Below are positions 1 to 9,908 of a DNA stretch of 64,000 nt, piece after piece. A program made the position numbers and the translations under genes. A model generated the notes under the pieces. That model was not told where the DNA came from, ran no database searches, and worked only from the letters and a program-made list of their open reading frames with translations. Position 1 is the stretch's first letter. Every line of letters starts with the position of its first letter. This DNA is from Altericroceibacterium endophyticum. GTDB lineage: Bacteria > Pseudomonadota > Alphaproteobacteria > Sphingomonadales > Sphingomonadaceae. The DNA lies in contig NZ_WTYT01000003.1 in the NCBI RefSeq assembly GCF_009827595.1, positions 62,001-126,000 on the forward strand. The letters run 5' to 3'.

Positions 1-3000
1 GCGCTTTGGCCGAGGAACATGGCGTACCGCTCGCCCCCGGCACAGGTCTGCTGACCAGCGAAGACGAAGCCGCGCAGGCGGCGAAGGACATTGGCTTCCC
101 CGTCATCGTCAAGGCCACTGCCGGCGGTGGCGGCATCGGCATGCGCATCTGCGAAGACGAAGCCGCTGTGCGCGAGGGACTTGCCGCTGTCGCCCGTCTG
201 GGTCAGGGCAATTTTGGCGATGCTGGCGTGTTTCTGGAACGCTATATCGGCCAGGCCCGCCATATCGAAGTGCAGATCTTCGGTGATGGTCAAGGCCGCG
301 TCATGCCGCTGGGCGAACGTGACTGTTCCTTGCAGCGCCGCAACCAGAAGGTCGTGGAGGAAGCGCCCGCCCCGATGCTTGAGGAAAGCAAGCGGGCGGA
401 ATTGATCGCCGCCGCTGTACGGCTGGGCGAGGCGGCAAAATATCTGTCTGCCGGAACGGTCGAATTCCTGTTCGATGCGCAGCGCCAGGAATTCTTCTTT
501 CTGGAAATGAACACAAGGCTTCAGGTTGAACACGGTGTCACTGAAGAAGTCATGGGCGTTGACCTCGTCGAATGGATGGTCCGCGGCGCGGCCAATGACT
601 TCGCCTTCCTCGACGCTGAACCGCCCCAGCCACAAGGCCATGCCATACAGGTTCGCCTCTATGCCGAAGATCCGGCGCTGGATTACCGGCCCACGGTCGG
701 CACGCTGACGGCCTTGAGCTTTCCCGATACGATACGCGCCGAAACATGGTGCATGGCGGGCAGCGAAATCAGCGCCTTTTACGATCCGATGCTGGCCAAG
801 CTGATCGTGCATGCGCCGACGCGCGATGCCGCGATCACCGCCATGCAGGATGCCCTGGATGAAAGCCGGATCGACGGCATCGAAACCAATCTGCGCTGGC
901 TGCGTGATGTCGTGCGTGCGGATGGCTTTACCAGCGGCGAGGTATCCACCCGCCTGCTGGAAAATGTCCGCTATAATCCGCGCTGCATCCGGGTGGTCAG
1001 CGGCGGTACGGCGACCACGGTGCAGGATTGGCCGGGCCGCCAGGGCTATTGGGCGATCGGCGTTCCGCCTTCGGGGCCGATGGATGACCGTTCTTTCCGC
1101 ATCGGCAATCTGATGCTGGGCAATGCCGAGGGTACGGCCGGGCTGGAAGTCACCGCCAGTGGCCCGACCCTGACCTTTACGGATCAGACCCAGATTTGCC
1201 TGACCGGCGCCGATTTTGGTGCCACGCTCGATGGTGCGCCTGTCACACGCAACACGGTTATATCCGTAAAATCCGGGCAGACATTGGCACTTGGTCGAGC
1301 ATCTTGCGGGGGCGTGCGCGGCTATATCCTGCTTGCCGGCGGGCTCGACATTGCGCCTTATCTCGGAAGCCGCAGCACCTTTGAACTGGGGCAATTTGGC
1401 GGACATGCCGCGCGGCGGTTGCTGGCCGGCGACACGCTCCATCTCGGCCACCCGGATGAAACGGCCCCTACGCCAGCTCAGCCGGCGGAGGATTTCGGCA
1501 AGAGCTGGTCTCTGCGCGTGATGTATGGCCCGCATGGCGCGCCCGATTTCTTCACGCCCGCCGATATCGACCAGATTCTCGATGCCGAATGGCAGGTCCA
1601 TTATAACAGCAACCGCACCGGTGTCCGGCTGGTTGGACCAAAGCCCGAATGGGCGCGCAAGGATGGGGGCGAGGCCGGGCTTCACCCCTCCAACATCCAC
1701 GACAATCCCTATGCCGTGGGCGCGGTGGATTTCACCGGTGATATGCCGATCATTCTGGGACCGGATGGCCCCTCTCTCGGCGGCTTTGTCTGTCCTTTCA
1801 CCATCATCGCAGCTGATCGCTGGAAGATCGGGCAACTCGCCCCGGACGACCGCCTGCGTTTCATCCCGGTCAATGCCGAGGATGCTTTGGCCGCAGAGCA
1901 AATCATACTCGAACCGCCGGCGCCGTCTGTTGAAGCGCGTTCCATCGCACAGCTTTCGCCGATTCTGGCCGAGACCCCGCAACAGGGCAACCGCCCGCGG
2001 ACATTCTATCGCCAGCAGGGCGACCGCAACATATTGGTCGAATATGGGCCGATCGTGCTCGATATCGAATTGCGCATCCGCGTTCATGCCCTGATGACAG
2101 AGCTTGAACGTCTGGCCTTGCCCGGCGTGATCGACATCGTGCCGGGCATTCGGTCTCTTCAGCTCCATTTTGATGGCAAGGTGCTAAATCAGCAGCGCGC
2201 GCTCGATGCTTTGATGCAGGCGGAAGATGCCTTGGGCGATCTGGAAGATTTCACCGTTCCCTCGCGCATTGTGCATCTCCCGCTCAGCTGGCGCGATCCG
2301 GCAACCATCGAAACGACAGAGAAATACATGGCTACCGTGCGCGATGACGCGCCGTGGTGCCCCGACAATATCGAATTCATCCGCCGAATTAATGGCCTGC
2401 CCGATACCGATGCAGTCGAAAGCGTCATTTTCGATGCCAGCTATCTCGTCATGGGTCTGGGCGATGTCTATCTCGGCGCGCCGGTCGCCACACCGGTTGA
2501 CCCACGCCACCGGCTGGTGACGACGAAATACAATCCGGCCCGCACCTGGACGCCGCCCAATGTCGTGGGCATTGGCGGGGCCTACATGTGCATTTATGGC
2601 ATGGAAGGGCCCGGCGGATACCAGCTGTTCGGCCGCACGATCCAGGTATGGAACACCCACCGCCAGACCGATGCCTTTGTCGATGGCAAGCCATGGCTCC
2701 TGCGCTTTTTCGATCAAATCCGTTTTTTCGAAGTCACGGCAGAGGAACTGGCCGAATGGCGGCGGGATTTCCCCAATGGACGCCGGTCGATCGAGGTGGA
2801 ACATTCCGAATTCCGTCTGGCCGATCACCGCGCCTTTCTGGCCGAAAATGCCGCCTCGATCTCCGAATTTGAAGAAACGCGGCAGACCGCTTTTGACGAA
2901 GAACGCGCACAGTGGGAACGCTCCGGCGAGTTCGACCGCGTCTCCGATCTGATCGAGGAAGGCGACCTTGGCGGCGGTGAAGTTGAAGCCATCGAAGCCC

Positions 3001-3230
3001 CCGACGGCACCCAGCTGATCGAGGCCCCCTTTGGTGGCAGCGTGTGGAAATTGATGGTGGAACCCGGCGATACGGTCACCGCCGGTGATACCATTGCGAT
3101 TATCGAGGCGATGAAGATGGAATGTCCCTTCGAAAGTCCCGCAAGCGGCACGGTAGAGGCGCTCTATATCCGCGAAGCACAGGCTCTGCAGCCCGGTGCG
3201 CCCATGCTGGCCCTGAGGCCCAGCGCATGA
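1..3230 (+). CDS. Urea carboxylase, biotin-dependent (5' end outside window)
   Basis: This enzyme carboxylates urea to allophanate using ATP and bicarbonate, the first step of the urea amidolyase route. The reading frame is open from the window edge; about 1,075 residues are visible and roughly the first 125 of a usual ~1,200 are missing. In order: an ATP-grasp biotin carboxylase domain with the loop KATAGGGGIGM and the motif EMNTRLQVEH; the biotin carboxylase C-terminal domain (AIQVRLYAEDP); two carboxyltransferase domains of the allophanate hydrolase subunit 2 and 1 type (from about visible residues 327 and 661); and a C-terminal biotinyl domain with EAMKM, whose lysine (codon near 3115) carries biotin. 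The two AHS-type domains separate it from acetyl-, propionyl- and pyruvate carboxylases. Its stop overlaps the next start by 4 bases (ATGA), so the two genes are coupled. Confidence 0.95.
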   Translation, partial: ALAEEHGVPLAPGTGLLTSEDEAAQAAKDIGFPVIVKATAGGGGIGMRICEDEAAVREGLAAVARLGQGNFGDAGVFLERYIGQARHIEVQIFGDGQGRVMPLGERDCSLQRRNQKVVEEAPAPMLEESKRAELIAAAVRLGEAAKYLSAGTVEFLFDAQRQEFFFLEMNTRLQVEHGVTEEVMGVDLVEWMVRGAANDFAFLDAEPPQPQGHAIQVRLYAEDPALDYRPTVGTLTALSFPDTIRAETWCMAGSEISAFYDPMLAKLIVHAPTRDAAITAMQDALDESRIDGIETNLRWLRDVVRADGFTSGEVSTRLLENVRYNPRCIRVVSGGTATTVQDWPGRQGYWAIGVPPSGPMDDRSFRIGNLMLGNAEGTAGLEVTASGPTLTFTDQTQICLTGADFGATLDGAPVTRNTVISVKSGQTLALGRASCGGVRGYILLAGGLDIAPYLGSRSTFELGQFGGHAARRLLAGDTLHLGHPDETAPTPAQPAEDFGKSWSLRVMYGPHGAPDFFTPADIDQILDAEWQVHYNSNRTGVRLVGPKPEWARKDGGEAGLHPSNIHDNPYAVGAVDFTGDMPIILGPDGPSLGGFVCPFTIIAADRWKIGQLAPDDRLRFIPVNAEDALAAEQIILEPPAPSVEARSIAQLSPILAETPQQGNRPRTFYRQQGDRNILVEYGPIVLDIELRIRVHALMTELERLALPGVIDIVPGIRSLQLHFDGKVLNQQRALDALMQAEDALGDLEDFTVPSRIVHLPLSWRDPATIETTEKYMATVRDDAPWCPDNIEFIRRINGLPDTDAVESVIFDASYLVMGLGDVYLGAPVATPVDPRHRLVTTKYNPARTWTPPNVVGIGGAYMCIYGMEGPGGYQLFGRTIQVWNTHRQTDAFVDGKPWLLRFFDQIRFFEVTAEELAEWRRDFPNGRRSIEVEHSEFRLADHRAFLAENAASISEFEETRQTAFDEERAQWERSGEFDRVSDLIEEGDLGGGEVEAIEAPDGTQLIEAPFGGSVWKLMVEPGDTVTAGDTIAIIEAMKMECPFESPASGTVEALYIREAQALQPGAPMLALRPSA

Positions 3231-4993
3231 GCGGGCCGGATCGCACCAGCGTCGCCGCCATTGCCGATGCAGTGAACAGACAGCAGACCAGCGCTGTTGA
3301 TATTGCTGAAGAAACGCTCGCCCGTATTGCCGATTACGATGCGGTGCAGCCGCAAATCTGGATCAGCAAAGCCTCCCCTTCCCAATTGAAGGAGGCCGCG
3401 CGCAAAGTGGATGCCCGCATCGCGGCGGGGGAAAAGCTGGCGCTCGCCGGCGTTCCCTTCGCGGTGAAAGACAATATCGATGTCGCTGGCTTTGAAACGA
3501 CCGCCGCCTGCCCCGAATTCGCCTATAATCCGGAACGGTCGTCCGGGGTTGTGGAACAGCTTGAAGCGGCCGGTGCGATCTGCGTGGGCAAGACCAATCT
3601 CGACCAGTTCGCCACCGGACTGGTCGGTACGCGCAGCCCCTATGGCATTCCGCGTAACGCCTATAACCGGGCTTACGTCAGCGGCGGGTCGAGCTCAGGC
3701 TCAGCGATTTCAGTCGCCGCCGGATTGGTGCCCTTCGCGCTGGGCACCGATACGGCAGGGTCGGGCCGTGTGCCTGCGGCTTTCAACCATCTGATCGGCT
3801 TCAAACCAACCAAAGGCCGCTGGAGCACGCGCGGGCTGGTCCCCGCTTGTCGCAGCATTGATTGCATCACCGTCTTTGCCGACACAATATCGGACGCACG
3901 GCTGGTTGACGATGTTGCCGCGGGTTTCGATCCGGCTGATCCGTGGTCCAAGCCGCTGGCGCAGCGTGCCGTCACACCAAAGCGGATCGGCGTCCCGCGC
4001 AAGGATCAGCGGGTCTGGTTTGGCGATGTACAGGCCGAATATCTCTATGATCGCGCGATCGACCGTCTGGCGCAAAGCGCCGAGATCGTGGAGTTTGATA
4101 TCGACCCGCTGCTCGAAGCTGCGCGGCTGCTCTATGGTGGACCCTGGGTGGCCGAACGCACGGCCGCGATCGAATACTTGCTGACCAACAATCCGGATGC
4201 CATCGACCCCACGGTGCGTGAAGTTGTGGCCGGCGGTCAGGATATGACCGCAGTGTCCCTTTGGAATGGTATTTACCGTCTGGCTGAGCTGAAGCGGAAC
4301 GCCGATGCGATGTGGGACGGTGTCGATATGCTGGCCTTTCCCACCACACCGACCACCTACCGGGTACGGGAATTGCAGGCGGCACCTGTCGCGCTTAACA
4401 GCAATCTCGGCTTCTACACCAATTTCGTCAATTTGCTGGATATGGCAGCCATCGCCATCCCGGCGGGCACACGCGACAATGGTACGGGCTTTGGCATAAC
4501 GCTGATCGGCCCGGCCGATACCGATCATGGCCTGATGCATGCCGCAGAGGCCTATCTGGATGTGGCCGAATTACCGGCGCCGCCACCGCTCGATCTGGAG
4601 GGAAAAATGGAACGTGTAAAACTCGCCGTGGTTGGTGCGCATCTCAAGGATATGCCGCTCCACTGGCAGCTCACCTCGCGCGATGCGGAATTCGTGGGCG
4701 CGTTTCACACTGCTCCCAATTACCGCCTCTATGCCATGGCGGACAGCACGCCGCCCAAACCGGCACTGGCCTGGAGTGAAGACGGTGCCGCCATCCCGGT
4801 GGAAATCTATGAACTGGATGCCGCCGCTTTTGGCAGCTTCGTGGCAGAAGTCCCCGCTCCGCTGGCGATCGGCACGGTGGTTCTGGAAGATGGCAGCAGC
4901 GTCAAAGGGTTCGTTTCTGAACCGCGCGCGCTCGATGGCGCAAAGGACATCACCCATCTGGGTGGCTGGCGCGCCTTTATCGAGAACGGCTGA
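3227..4993 (+). CDS. atzF: Allophanate hydrolase (amidase-signature family)
   Basis: Allophanate hydrolase breaks allophanate into ammonia and CO2, completing urea degradation begun by the preceding gene. The 588-residue protein has the amidase signature fold with the expected Lys-cisSer-Ser triad: K81 in FAVKDN, S155 in GGSSSGS and S179 in GTDTAGSGR. After about residue 450 comes the second domain typical of full-length allophanate hydrolases (AtzF/DUR1 type), thought to act in decarboxylation. The frame is open further upstream, but the ATG at 3227 is preferred because it overlaps the urea carboxylase stop and begins MSGPDR, which leads straight into the amidase domain. The gene name follows family resemblance; DUR1-like naming would also fit. 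Confidence 0.93.
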   Translation: MSGPDRTSVAAIADAVNRQQTSAVDIAEETLARIADYDAVQPQIWISKASPSQLKEAARKVDARIAAGEKLALAGVPFAVKDNIDVAGFETTAACPEFAYNPERSSGVVEQLEAAGAICVGKTNLDQFATGLVGTRSPYGIPRNAYNRAYVSGGSSSGSAISVAAGLVPFALGTDTAGSGRVPAAFNHLIGFKPTKGRWSTRGLVPACRSIDCITVFADTISDARLVDDVAAGFDPADPWSKPLAQRAVTPKRIGVPRKDQRVWFGDVQAEYLYDRAIDRLAQSAEIVEFDIDPLLEAARLLYGGPWVAERTAAIEYLLTNNPDAIDPTVREVVAGGQDMTAVSLWNGIYRLAELKRNADAMWDGVDMLAFPTTPTTYRVRELQAAPVALNSNLGFYTNFVNLLDMAAIAIPAGTRDNGTGFGITLIGPADTDHGLMHAAEAYLDVAELPAPPPLDLEGKMERVKLAVVGAHLKDMPLHWQLTSRDAEFVGAFHTAPNYRLYAMADSTPPKPALAWSEDGAAIPVEIYELDAAAFGSFVAEVPAPLAIGTVVLEDGSSVKGFVSEPRALDGAKDITHLGGWRAFIENG

Positions 4994-5129
4994 AGGGGGA
5001 TGAAATGACCTCGGTCGGAAATTGGACAAGCGGATTACGAAATGTGAAGCGGCTTGTATTCAGTCCCCGACCGGGATGCGTGGAGCACCCGCTTTCGGCG
5101 CACTCTGCCGCACCTGATCGGGAAGTCGG

Positions 5130-6605
5130 ATGAACAGCGCGCGCGCCAGCGAGTCTATTGCGGCCCTGAAGGCTCGGATTGCCGAGCTTGAGGCCGCGCA
5201 GGCAAAACTGACGCATGAAAAAGCCGCCGCTGAAGCCGCGAATGAAGCGAAAAGCCGCTTTCTCGCCAATGTGAGCCACGAAATCCGCTCGCCGCTCAAT
5301 TCCATCTATGGCTACGCCCAGCTGCTGGAGCGGCAGGATGGGCGCGATGCCGTGCATGCGGCAAAGATTATCCGGCGCAGTTCCGAACATCTCACCAATC
5401 TGGTCGAAGGTTTGCTTGATCTTTCGCAGGTTGAAAGCGGGATCTTGCGGCTCAGCCGCGATGTCATCCGCTTTCCCGCACTGCTGAGTCAGATGGTGGA
5501 CATGTTTGAGCCGCAGGCCCGCGCCCGAGGTCTGCAGTTTCATCTTGAGAGGCCGGACAATCTGCCCGAATTCGTGCGCGGCGACCAGAAACGGCTGCGT
5601 CAGGTGCTGATCAATCTGATCGCCAATGCCGTGAAGTTTACCGCACAGGGTCATGTCACGCTGCGCGTCCATTATCGCAGCGAACTGGCCACTTTCGAGA
5701 TAGACGATAGCGGGATCGGCATCGCCGCAGACGATCTTGAACGTATTTTTGATCCGTTTGAACAGGGCGCTGAAGGTGCGGCCAATGGTGCCGCCGGCGT
5801 CGGGCTGGGCCTGTCGATCACGCAGGCGCTGGTCAGCATCATGGGCGGCGAAATATCCGTGCAGAGCAGCCCCGGGAAGGGGACATGTTTCTCTGTCCGC
5901 CTGATGCTGTCGCAACCCATGACACAGCCGGCCGACAGAACGCCGGCAGCCACGGTCAGCGGATATGTCGGCCCCCGGCGCCGGATCATGGTGGTGGATG
6001 ACGACCCGGCACAGCGCGCCATGCTCCGCAGTTTGCTGGAACCGCTGGGCTTTGAAATCTGTGAAGTCAGCGATGGTGACAGCGCCATTGCGCAGGCAGC
6101 GCGCGACCTGCCCGATCTGATCTTTCTCGACATTACGATGCCCGGCCGCTCTGGCTGGGAAACCGCTCGGGGATTGCGGGATATCCATGGTTCGGACCTG
6201 CGCATCGTCATGCTTTCCGCCGATGCACATGAACGGCGCGCCGATGACGCAGCCGGAAATGATATGTTCGTCGCCAAACCATTCGAATTCAGCGTTCTAC
6301 TGGACGTGATATCCGCGCAATTGCGCCTCCAGTGGACGAAGATCGAGGATGATAGCGAAGCCGCTACAAAAGCGTCTCCCCCACACGGCCCGCCGCCGTG
6401 GGCCGAGGCGCGTCCCCATCTGAACGAGATTGAGCGACTGGTCCGCATGGGCGATGTCCGTGGAATCGAAAATGAGATCGATGCGATCGCCAGACTACAG
6501 AGCGGGTCGGTTCCGCTGATTGACGACATGCGCAATTGTCTTGATTGCTTCGATCTTCAGGGCCTCGTCACTTTGGCAAAGGGGGCGCTGCGCGATGCCG
6601 GATGA
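5130..6605 (+). CDS. Soluble hybrid sensor histidine kinase with C-terminal receiver
   Basis: The 491-residue protein starts with a short coiled coil (residues about 8-45), then a HisKA dimerisation domain with the phospho-acceptor H50 in NVSHEIRSP, a HATPase_c domain with DSGIGI and GLGLSI boxes (to about 265), and a receiver domain (about 287-405) with the acidic pair in VVDDDP and phospho-acceptor D334 in FLDITMPG. A helical tail of about 85 residues follows. No membrane segment and no recognisable sensor domain is seen, so it is probably cytoplasmic and may receive its signal through a partner. The start has a GGGAAG Shine-Dalgarno sequence. It overlaps the LuxR-type regulator downstream by 11 bases, so they form a pair, and lies 136 bases after allophanate hydrolase. 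Control of urea or nitrogen use is a guess from position. Confidence 0.9.
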   Translation: MNSARASESIAALKARIAELEAAQAKLTHEKAAAEAANEAKSRFLANVSHEIRSPLNSIYGYAQLLERQDGRDAVHAAKIIRRSSEHLTNLVEGLLDLSQVESGILRLSRDVIRFPALLSQMVDMFEPQARARGLQFHLERPDNLPEFVRGDQKRLRQVLINLIANAVKFTAQGHVTLRVHYRSELATFEIDDSGIGIAADDLERIFDPFEQGAEGAANGAAGVGLGLSITQALVSIMGGEISVQSSPGKGTCFSVRLMLSQPMTQPADRTPAATVSGYVGPRRRIMVVDDDPAQRAMLRSLLEPLGFEICEVSDGDSAIAQAARDLPDLIFLDITMPGRSGWETARGLRDIHGSDLRIVMLSADAHERRADDAAGNDMFVAKPFEFSVLLDVISAQLRLQWTKIEDDSEAATKASPPHGPPPWAEARPHLNEIERLVRMGDVRGIENEIDAIARLQSGSVPLIDDMRNCLDCFDLQGLVTLAKGALRDAG

Positions 6606-7515
6606 AGCACAGGTCAAAGACCGGATTCTGGTGGTCGATGATCAACCCGATTCGCTCCGCTTCATCGTCGATACGCTGGAACATGGCGGTATGGGCGCGC
6701 TCGTCGCCACCAGTGGACAGGCCGCGATTGAACTGCTGTCCCATGTCCGACCCGATCTGATCCTGATGGATGCGGTCATGCCCGGTATGACCGGGTTTGA
6801 AACGACACGTCAGATAAAGCGCGACCCCGATCTGGCTCATGTCCCGGTGATTTTCATGACCGGACTGACCGACGCGGAACACGCGGTTGCAGCGCTGGAA
6901 TCGGGTGGTGTCGACTATATTCGCAAACCCATCGTGATCGAGGAAATGCTGGCCCGTATACGAGTGCATCTGACCAATGCGCGCATATCGCATCGCTCCC
7001 GCATAGCTCTCGACGGTGCCGGCCGCAGGATTGTGGCGCTTGATCCAGACGGTGCGCTGCTGTGGTGCACCCCGCAGGCAGACGAATTGCTGAACCAGAT
7101 CGACCCTGACCGGGGTACAAATGCACAGCACCTGCCCGCGCCACTGCTCGATGTCGCGCGGCGCCTGATGGCCGAGGCACCCCGTCCCGGAAGCGCCACC
7201 CGCATTGAAATCGGCAATAGTGAAGTGGAATTGGTGCCCGTCAGAAGCGAGCGACCAGAAGAAACGCTGTTCCGGATACGAGAAATTCGGGAAGAAGCTG
7301 ATGTGGCTCTGCTGCAAACACAGATCGGGCTCACCCAGCGAGAGGCCGAAGTCCTGCTCTGGATCAGTTATGGCAAACCCAATCGCACGATCAGCGAGAT
7401 TCTGGGCATCAGCCCGCGAACAGTGAACAAGCATTTACAGCAGATATTTGCCAAACTGGGCGTGGAAACACGCGCCGCCGCCGCCGCATTGGCTGTGCGG
7501 GTCATTGCGGAATGA
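6595..7515 (+). CDS. Response regulator with LuxR-type DNA-binding domain
   Basis: A 306-residue response regulator. The N-terminal receiver domain (1 to about 125) has the acidic pair in VVDDQP, phospho-acceptor D59 in LMDAVMPG and the conserved lysine in YIRKP. The middle (about 130-235) is a linker region that may be PAS-like but is not clearly recognisable. The C-terminus is a LuxR/GerE helix-turn-helix (LTQREAEVLLWIS, then SPRTVNKHLQQIFAKLGV). The ATG at 6595 lies inside the end of the kinase gene (11-base overlap), which suggests coupled translation, and it starts right before the receiver. It is probably the DNA-binding output of the kinase upstream. Target genes cannot be read from the sequence; the neighbouring urea genes are candidates. 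Confidence 0.9.
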   Translation: MPDEAQVKDRILVVDDQPDSLRFIVDTLEHGGMGALVATSGQAAIELLSHVRPDLILMDAVMPGMTGFETTRQIKRDPDLAHVPVIFMTGLTDAEHAVAALESGGVDYIRKPIVIEEMLARIRVHLTNARISHRSRIALDGAGRRIVALDPDGALLWCTPQADELLNQIDPDRGTNAQHLPAPLLDVARRLMAEAPRPGSATRIEIGNSEVELVPVRSERPEETLFRIREIREEADVALLQTQIGLTQREAEVLLWISYGKPNRTISEILGISPRTVNKHLQQIFAKLGVETRAAAAALAVRVIAE

Positions 7516-7684
7516 TTTCGCAAAAGTAAAAATGCCACTTTTACAGGCGGTTTCGTGCAAAACTACGTCGTTTGGACACTTACCAGAGCGCTGCTGACTG
7601 ACTTACCATCCGCTTTACTCGCTATGGCCGCCCACAAAAGCGCGGCTGATCGAATTTCACACGTAATGTGAGTTGGGTGGGCAT
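7516..7684. other. Intergenic region with weak inverted repeats
   Basis: No gene is seen here. Two weak structures are present: GTAAAA/TTTTAC just after the response regulator stop, a possible end structure without a clear T-run, and TCACA-N5-TGTGA at 7657-7671, immediately before the next gene. Neither is long enough to assign a function. Confidence 0.3.
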
Positions 7685-8671
7685 ATGAACGGAGTTCGCG
7701 TAGGCAAACGGATTATCGGGGCGGAAGCTCCGGTTACGATCGGCTGGGAAAACGTCCCCAAAGTCGAAGGCGGACCGGTGAAGCAATTTGTCTTCACCTG
7801 GTTCCAGCCGGTTATGCTCGTCGCGCTGATCGGCTTCTGGTATTACGCCCCTAATTCCATCGCCACGGCAACCACCGCCATCACGCTGGGCATCGCCTTC
7901 AAGATCCTGTTGCTAGGTCTCGAATGGGTAAGCCCGCGCTTCACCAGCTGGCGGCTCACCTGGAAAGAATTCGCGGTCGACCTTTTCTATGTCGGCATGG
8001 GCTACACTGTGGTCCGGCTGATCGGCAGCTATATCGGCAGCGACTTCATGACTGGGGCCGTTCAAGGCGCCTTTGAATGGGACAAATTCGTCTGGTTCCT
8101 GGGCCTGCCCCTGCTTTTGCAAGCTTTCCTGATCTCATTCATTTTCGATTTCGGGCAATATTGGATGCATCGCGGGATGCATAATTGGCACCCCTTGTGG
8201 CTGACCCATGCGCCGCATCATTACATCACGCAGCTGAACATCAATAAGGGGGCCGTCGGCAATCCGATCGAGCTGTTCCTGATCGGTCTGGGTATTGGCG
8301 GGTTTTTCGACTTCCTGCCCCGTGCGGCTTTGCTCGCCGGTTCACTGGGTCTGGCCGTGTCAATCTATCAACATATCAATGTGCGCTTCAACACGCCAAA
8401 CTGGTGGCGCTATGTGTTCAACACGACCGAACATCACAGCGTCCATCACTCGCAGGATTTTGAAGCCAGCCGCAGCAATTATTCCGCCACCTGGATCATC
8501 ATCGACCGGATGTTCGGCACCTGTGTCGACGGGGAAGCCGAACTGCTCGGCATGGAAGGCGGACGTCCCATGCCGATCCGAGAAACCATGGTCTATCCTT
8601 TCACGGAAGGCTGGAAGTCGCTCAAGGAACGGTTCCGCCGGAATCCGGCGCCCGCCGTCCCCGCAGAGTGA
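7685..8671 (+). CDS. Sterol desaturase / fatty acid hydroxylase family protein
   Basis: An integral membrane di-iron oxygenase-like protein of 328 residues. It has several hydrophobic segments and the histidine clusters of the fatty acid hydroxylase superfamily: HRGMH, then HAPHH, and near the C-terminus HHSVHH. In this family the histidines bind two irons and the enzyme hydroxylates or desaturates a lipid; the substrate cannot be read from sequence. A TTG codon at 7673 is in frame, but the ATG at 7685 is preferred because GGGTGGG lies just upstream of it. It stands alone on its strand, 28 bases before an unknown membrane protein that may be co-transcribed. A second family member occurs at 10980. 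Confidence 0.85.
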   Translation: MNGVRVGKRIIGAEAPVTIGWENVPKVEGGPVKQFVFTWFQPVMLVALIGFWYYAPNSIATATTAITLGIAFKILLLGLEWVSPRFTSWRLTWKEFAVDLFYVGMGYTVVRLIGSYIGSDFMTGAVQGAFEWDKFVWFLGLPLLLQAFLISFIFDFGQYWMHRGMHNWHPLWLTHAPHHYITQLNINKGAVGNPIELFLIGLGIGGFFDFLPRAALLAGSLGLAVSIYQHINVRFNTPNWWRYVFNTTEHHSVHHSQDFEASRSNYSATWIIIDRMFGTCVDGEAELLGMEGGRPMPIRETMVYPFTEGWKSLKERFRRNPAPAVPAE

Positions 8672-8699
8672 TTGTTAAACCCGATATTATGGTGATCAT

Positions 8700-9368
8700 G
8701 TGAGCAAACATTATATCGACTGGATCTGGCATGTGCGTGACAGCGTGGAGCTGCCCGCCGGACAATCTCCTGAAGAAGCCATGGACCGGCTCGAACCGCT
8801 GTTCCATGAACGGGGCACCAATTATCAACGCAACCGCAACCGGCTGACGTTCGACAAGAAAGGACAGCCGGCGCAGGACAGAATGTCTGTCTATGATCGC
8901 GGTGAACTCTACATTGAACAGGCTGCGAGCGGTAACCAGCTCCGTTATAATATGGTCAGCCGGGCCTTCCTGTTCTGCTTTCTGGCCCCGTTGTTTTTCC
9001 TCGCCTTTGCGCAGATGAATATTTTAATCGGCGAATATCAGGCAAGTCACGAAGTCAGCCAGGACAGCGAAAAGCCTGATGAAGCCGATGAAACCATCGA
9101 TCTGCCGCAAAATGCGATAGACAAATTTCTCGGCGCTCCCGCCCCTGAAATTGAGGCACCGACCGATGACGAGGAGGGAGAAGGCAATAGCGGCCCCTCG
9201 CCGACGCCAGCCTATGTCTTCGCCGGCATTTTCTGCGTGCTCTATGCTGTGGGCCGCATTCTTGAAGCCAAGCTCGTCAAACGGCTCTTCAAACGCCGCC
9301 TGGCAGGTCTTGATACCAGTCCTGCGCGGACAAGCCAGACGCCCACCGCCCCGTCTTCCGCGGGATGA
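8700..9368 (+). CDS. Unknown membrane protein with acidic linker
   Basis: I do not recognise this 222-residue protein. Residues 1-85 are soluble, with a basic patch (NYQRNRNRL) and an even mixture of charged residues. Two hydrophobic segments are predicted at about 88-107 and 172-189, separated by a strongly acidic, proline-rich stretch (about 120-168). The tail is basic, then Pro/Thr/Ser-rich. The start is GTG at 8700; the nearby ATG at 8698 is followed directly by a stop codon, and no other in-frame start gives the whole N-terminal domain. It follows the sterol-desaturase-like gene by 28 bases, so co-transcription is possible. No enzymatic motif is visible. Confidence 0.7.
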   Translation: MSKHYIDWIWHVRDSVELPAGQSPEEAMDRLEPLFHERGTNYQRNRNRLTFDKKGQPAQDRMSVYDRGELYIEQAASGNQLRYNMVSRAFLFCFLAPLFFLAFAQMNILIGEYQASHEVSQDSEKPDEADETIDLPQNAIDKFLGAPAPEIEAPTDDEEGEGNSGPSPTPAYVFAGIFCVLYAVGRILEAKLVKRLFKRRLAGLDTSPARTSQTPTAPSSAG

Positions 9369-9672
9369 TCGATCTTAAAACGCGCCATGGCCGCAATTTG
9401 CTGCCAGCCACTTGAGGCTACGCGTTTTTAAGACGTCGTTGTGGCGCCTTGCTGGCGGACGATCCCGCTAAGCCCGTACTGCCGCTTCTCGCCCCGCGCG
9501 AAAGATCCAGACACGCCAACAGCGCATATCGTCCTGATCACCTGTGATCGGGATAGAATCTGGCGCTTGGCGTTCTGCTAGGGCTGTAAGTCCGCAATGC
9601 AATATGGCCCGAACCCGGGACGCGATCTTTCCCATGGCACTGCGCACAGAATAATAAAACATGAGAAGATAA
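9369..9672. other. Intergenic region with two hairpins
   Basis: No gene is supported in these 304 bases. An imperfect inverted repeat, 9374-9384 against 9421-9432 (CTTAAAACGCG and its complement, one base bulged), follows the membrane protein gene and could be a transcription end. A second dyad at 9532-9553 has a GATCAC-CT-GTGATC core flanked by further pairing. Its role is unknown. Confidence 0.35.
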
Positions 9673-9749
<77 letters not shown>

Positions 9750-9908
9750 GCTGGGTGCCGGTTAGCAATAGCTTGGCTCTGCGCCAAGCCAAAAGCGCTG
9801 CCGGAGCAAAAAGCAGCTGATTTTATCATCTTCAGACGGTTGTGCTCGCCTGATTCAGGTAAATTTTGCTAATCTTTTGTCAACCTTAATGATACTAGTT
9901 TGCGTGTT

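Noticed and set aside
4977-6230. Open frame of 417 codons on the minus strand across the hybrid kinase
   Set aside because: Antisense to the kinase, whose HisKA, ATPase and receiver motifs are all intact.
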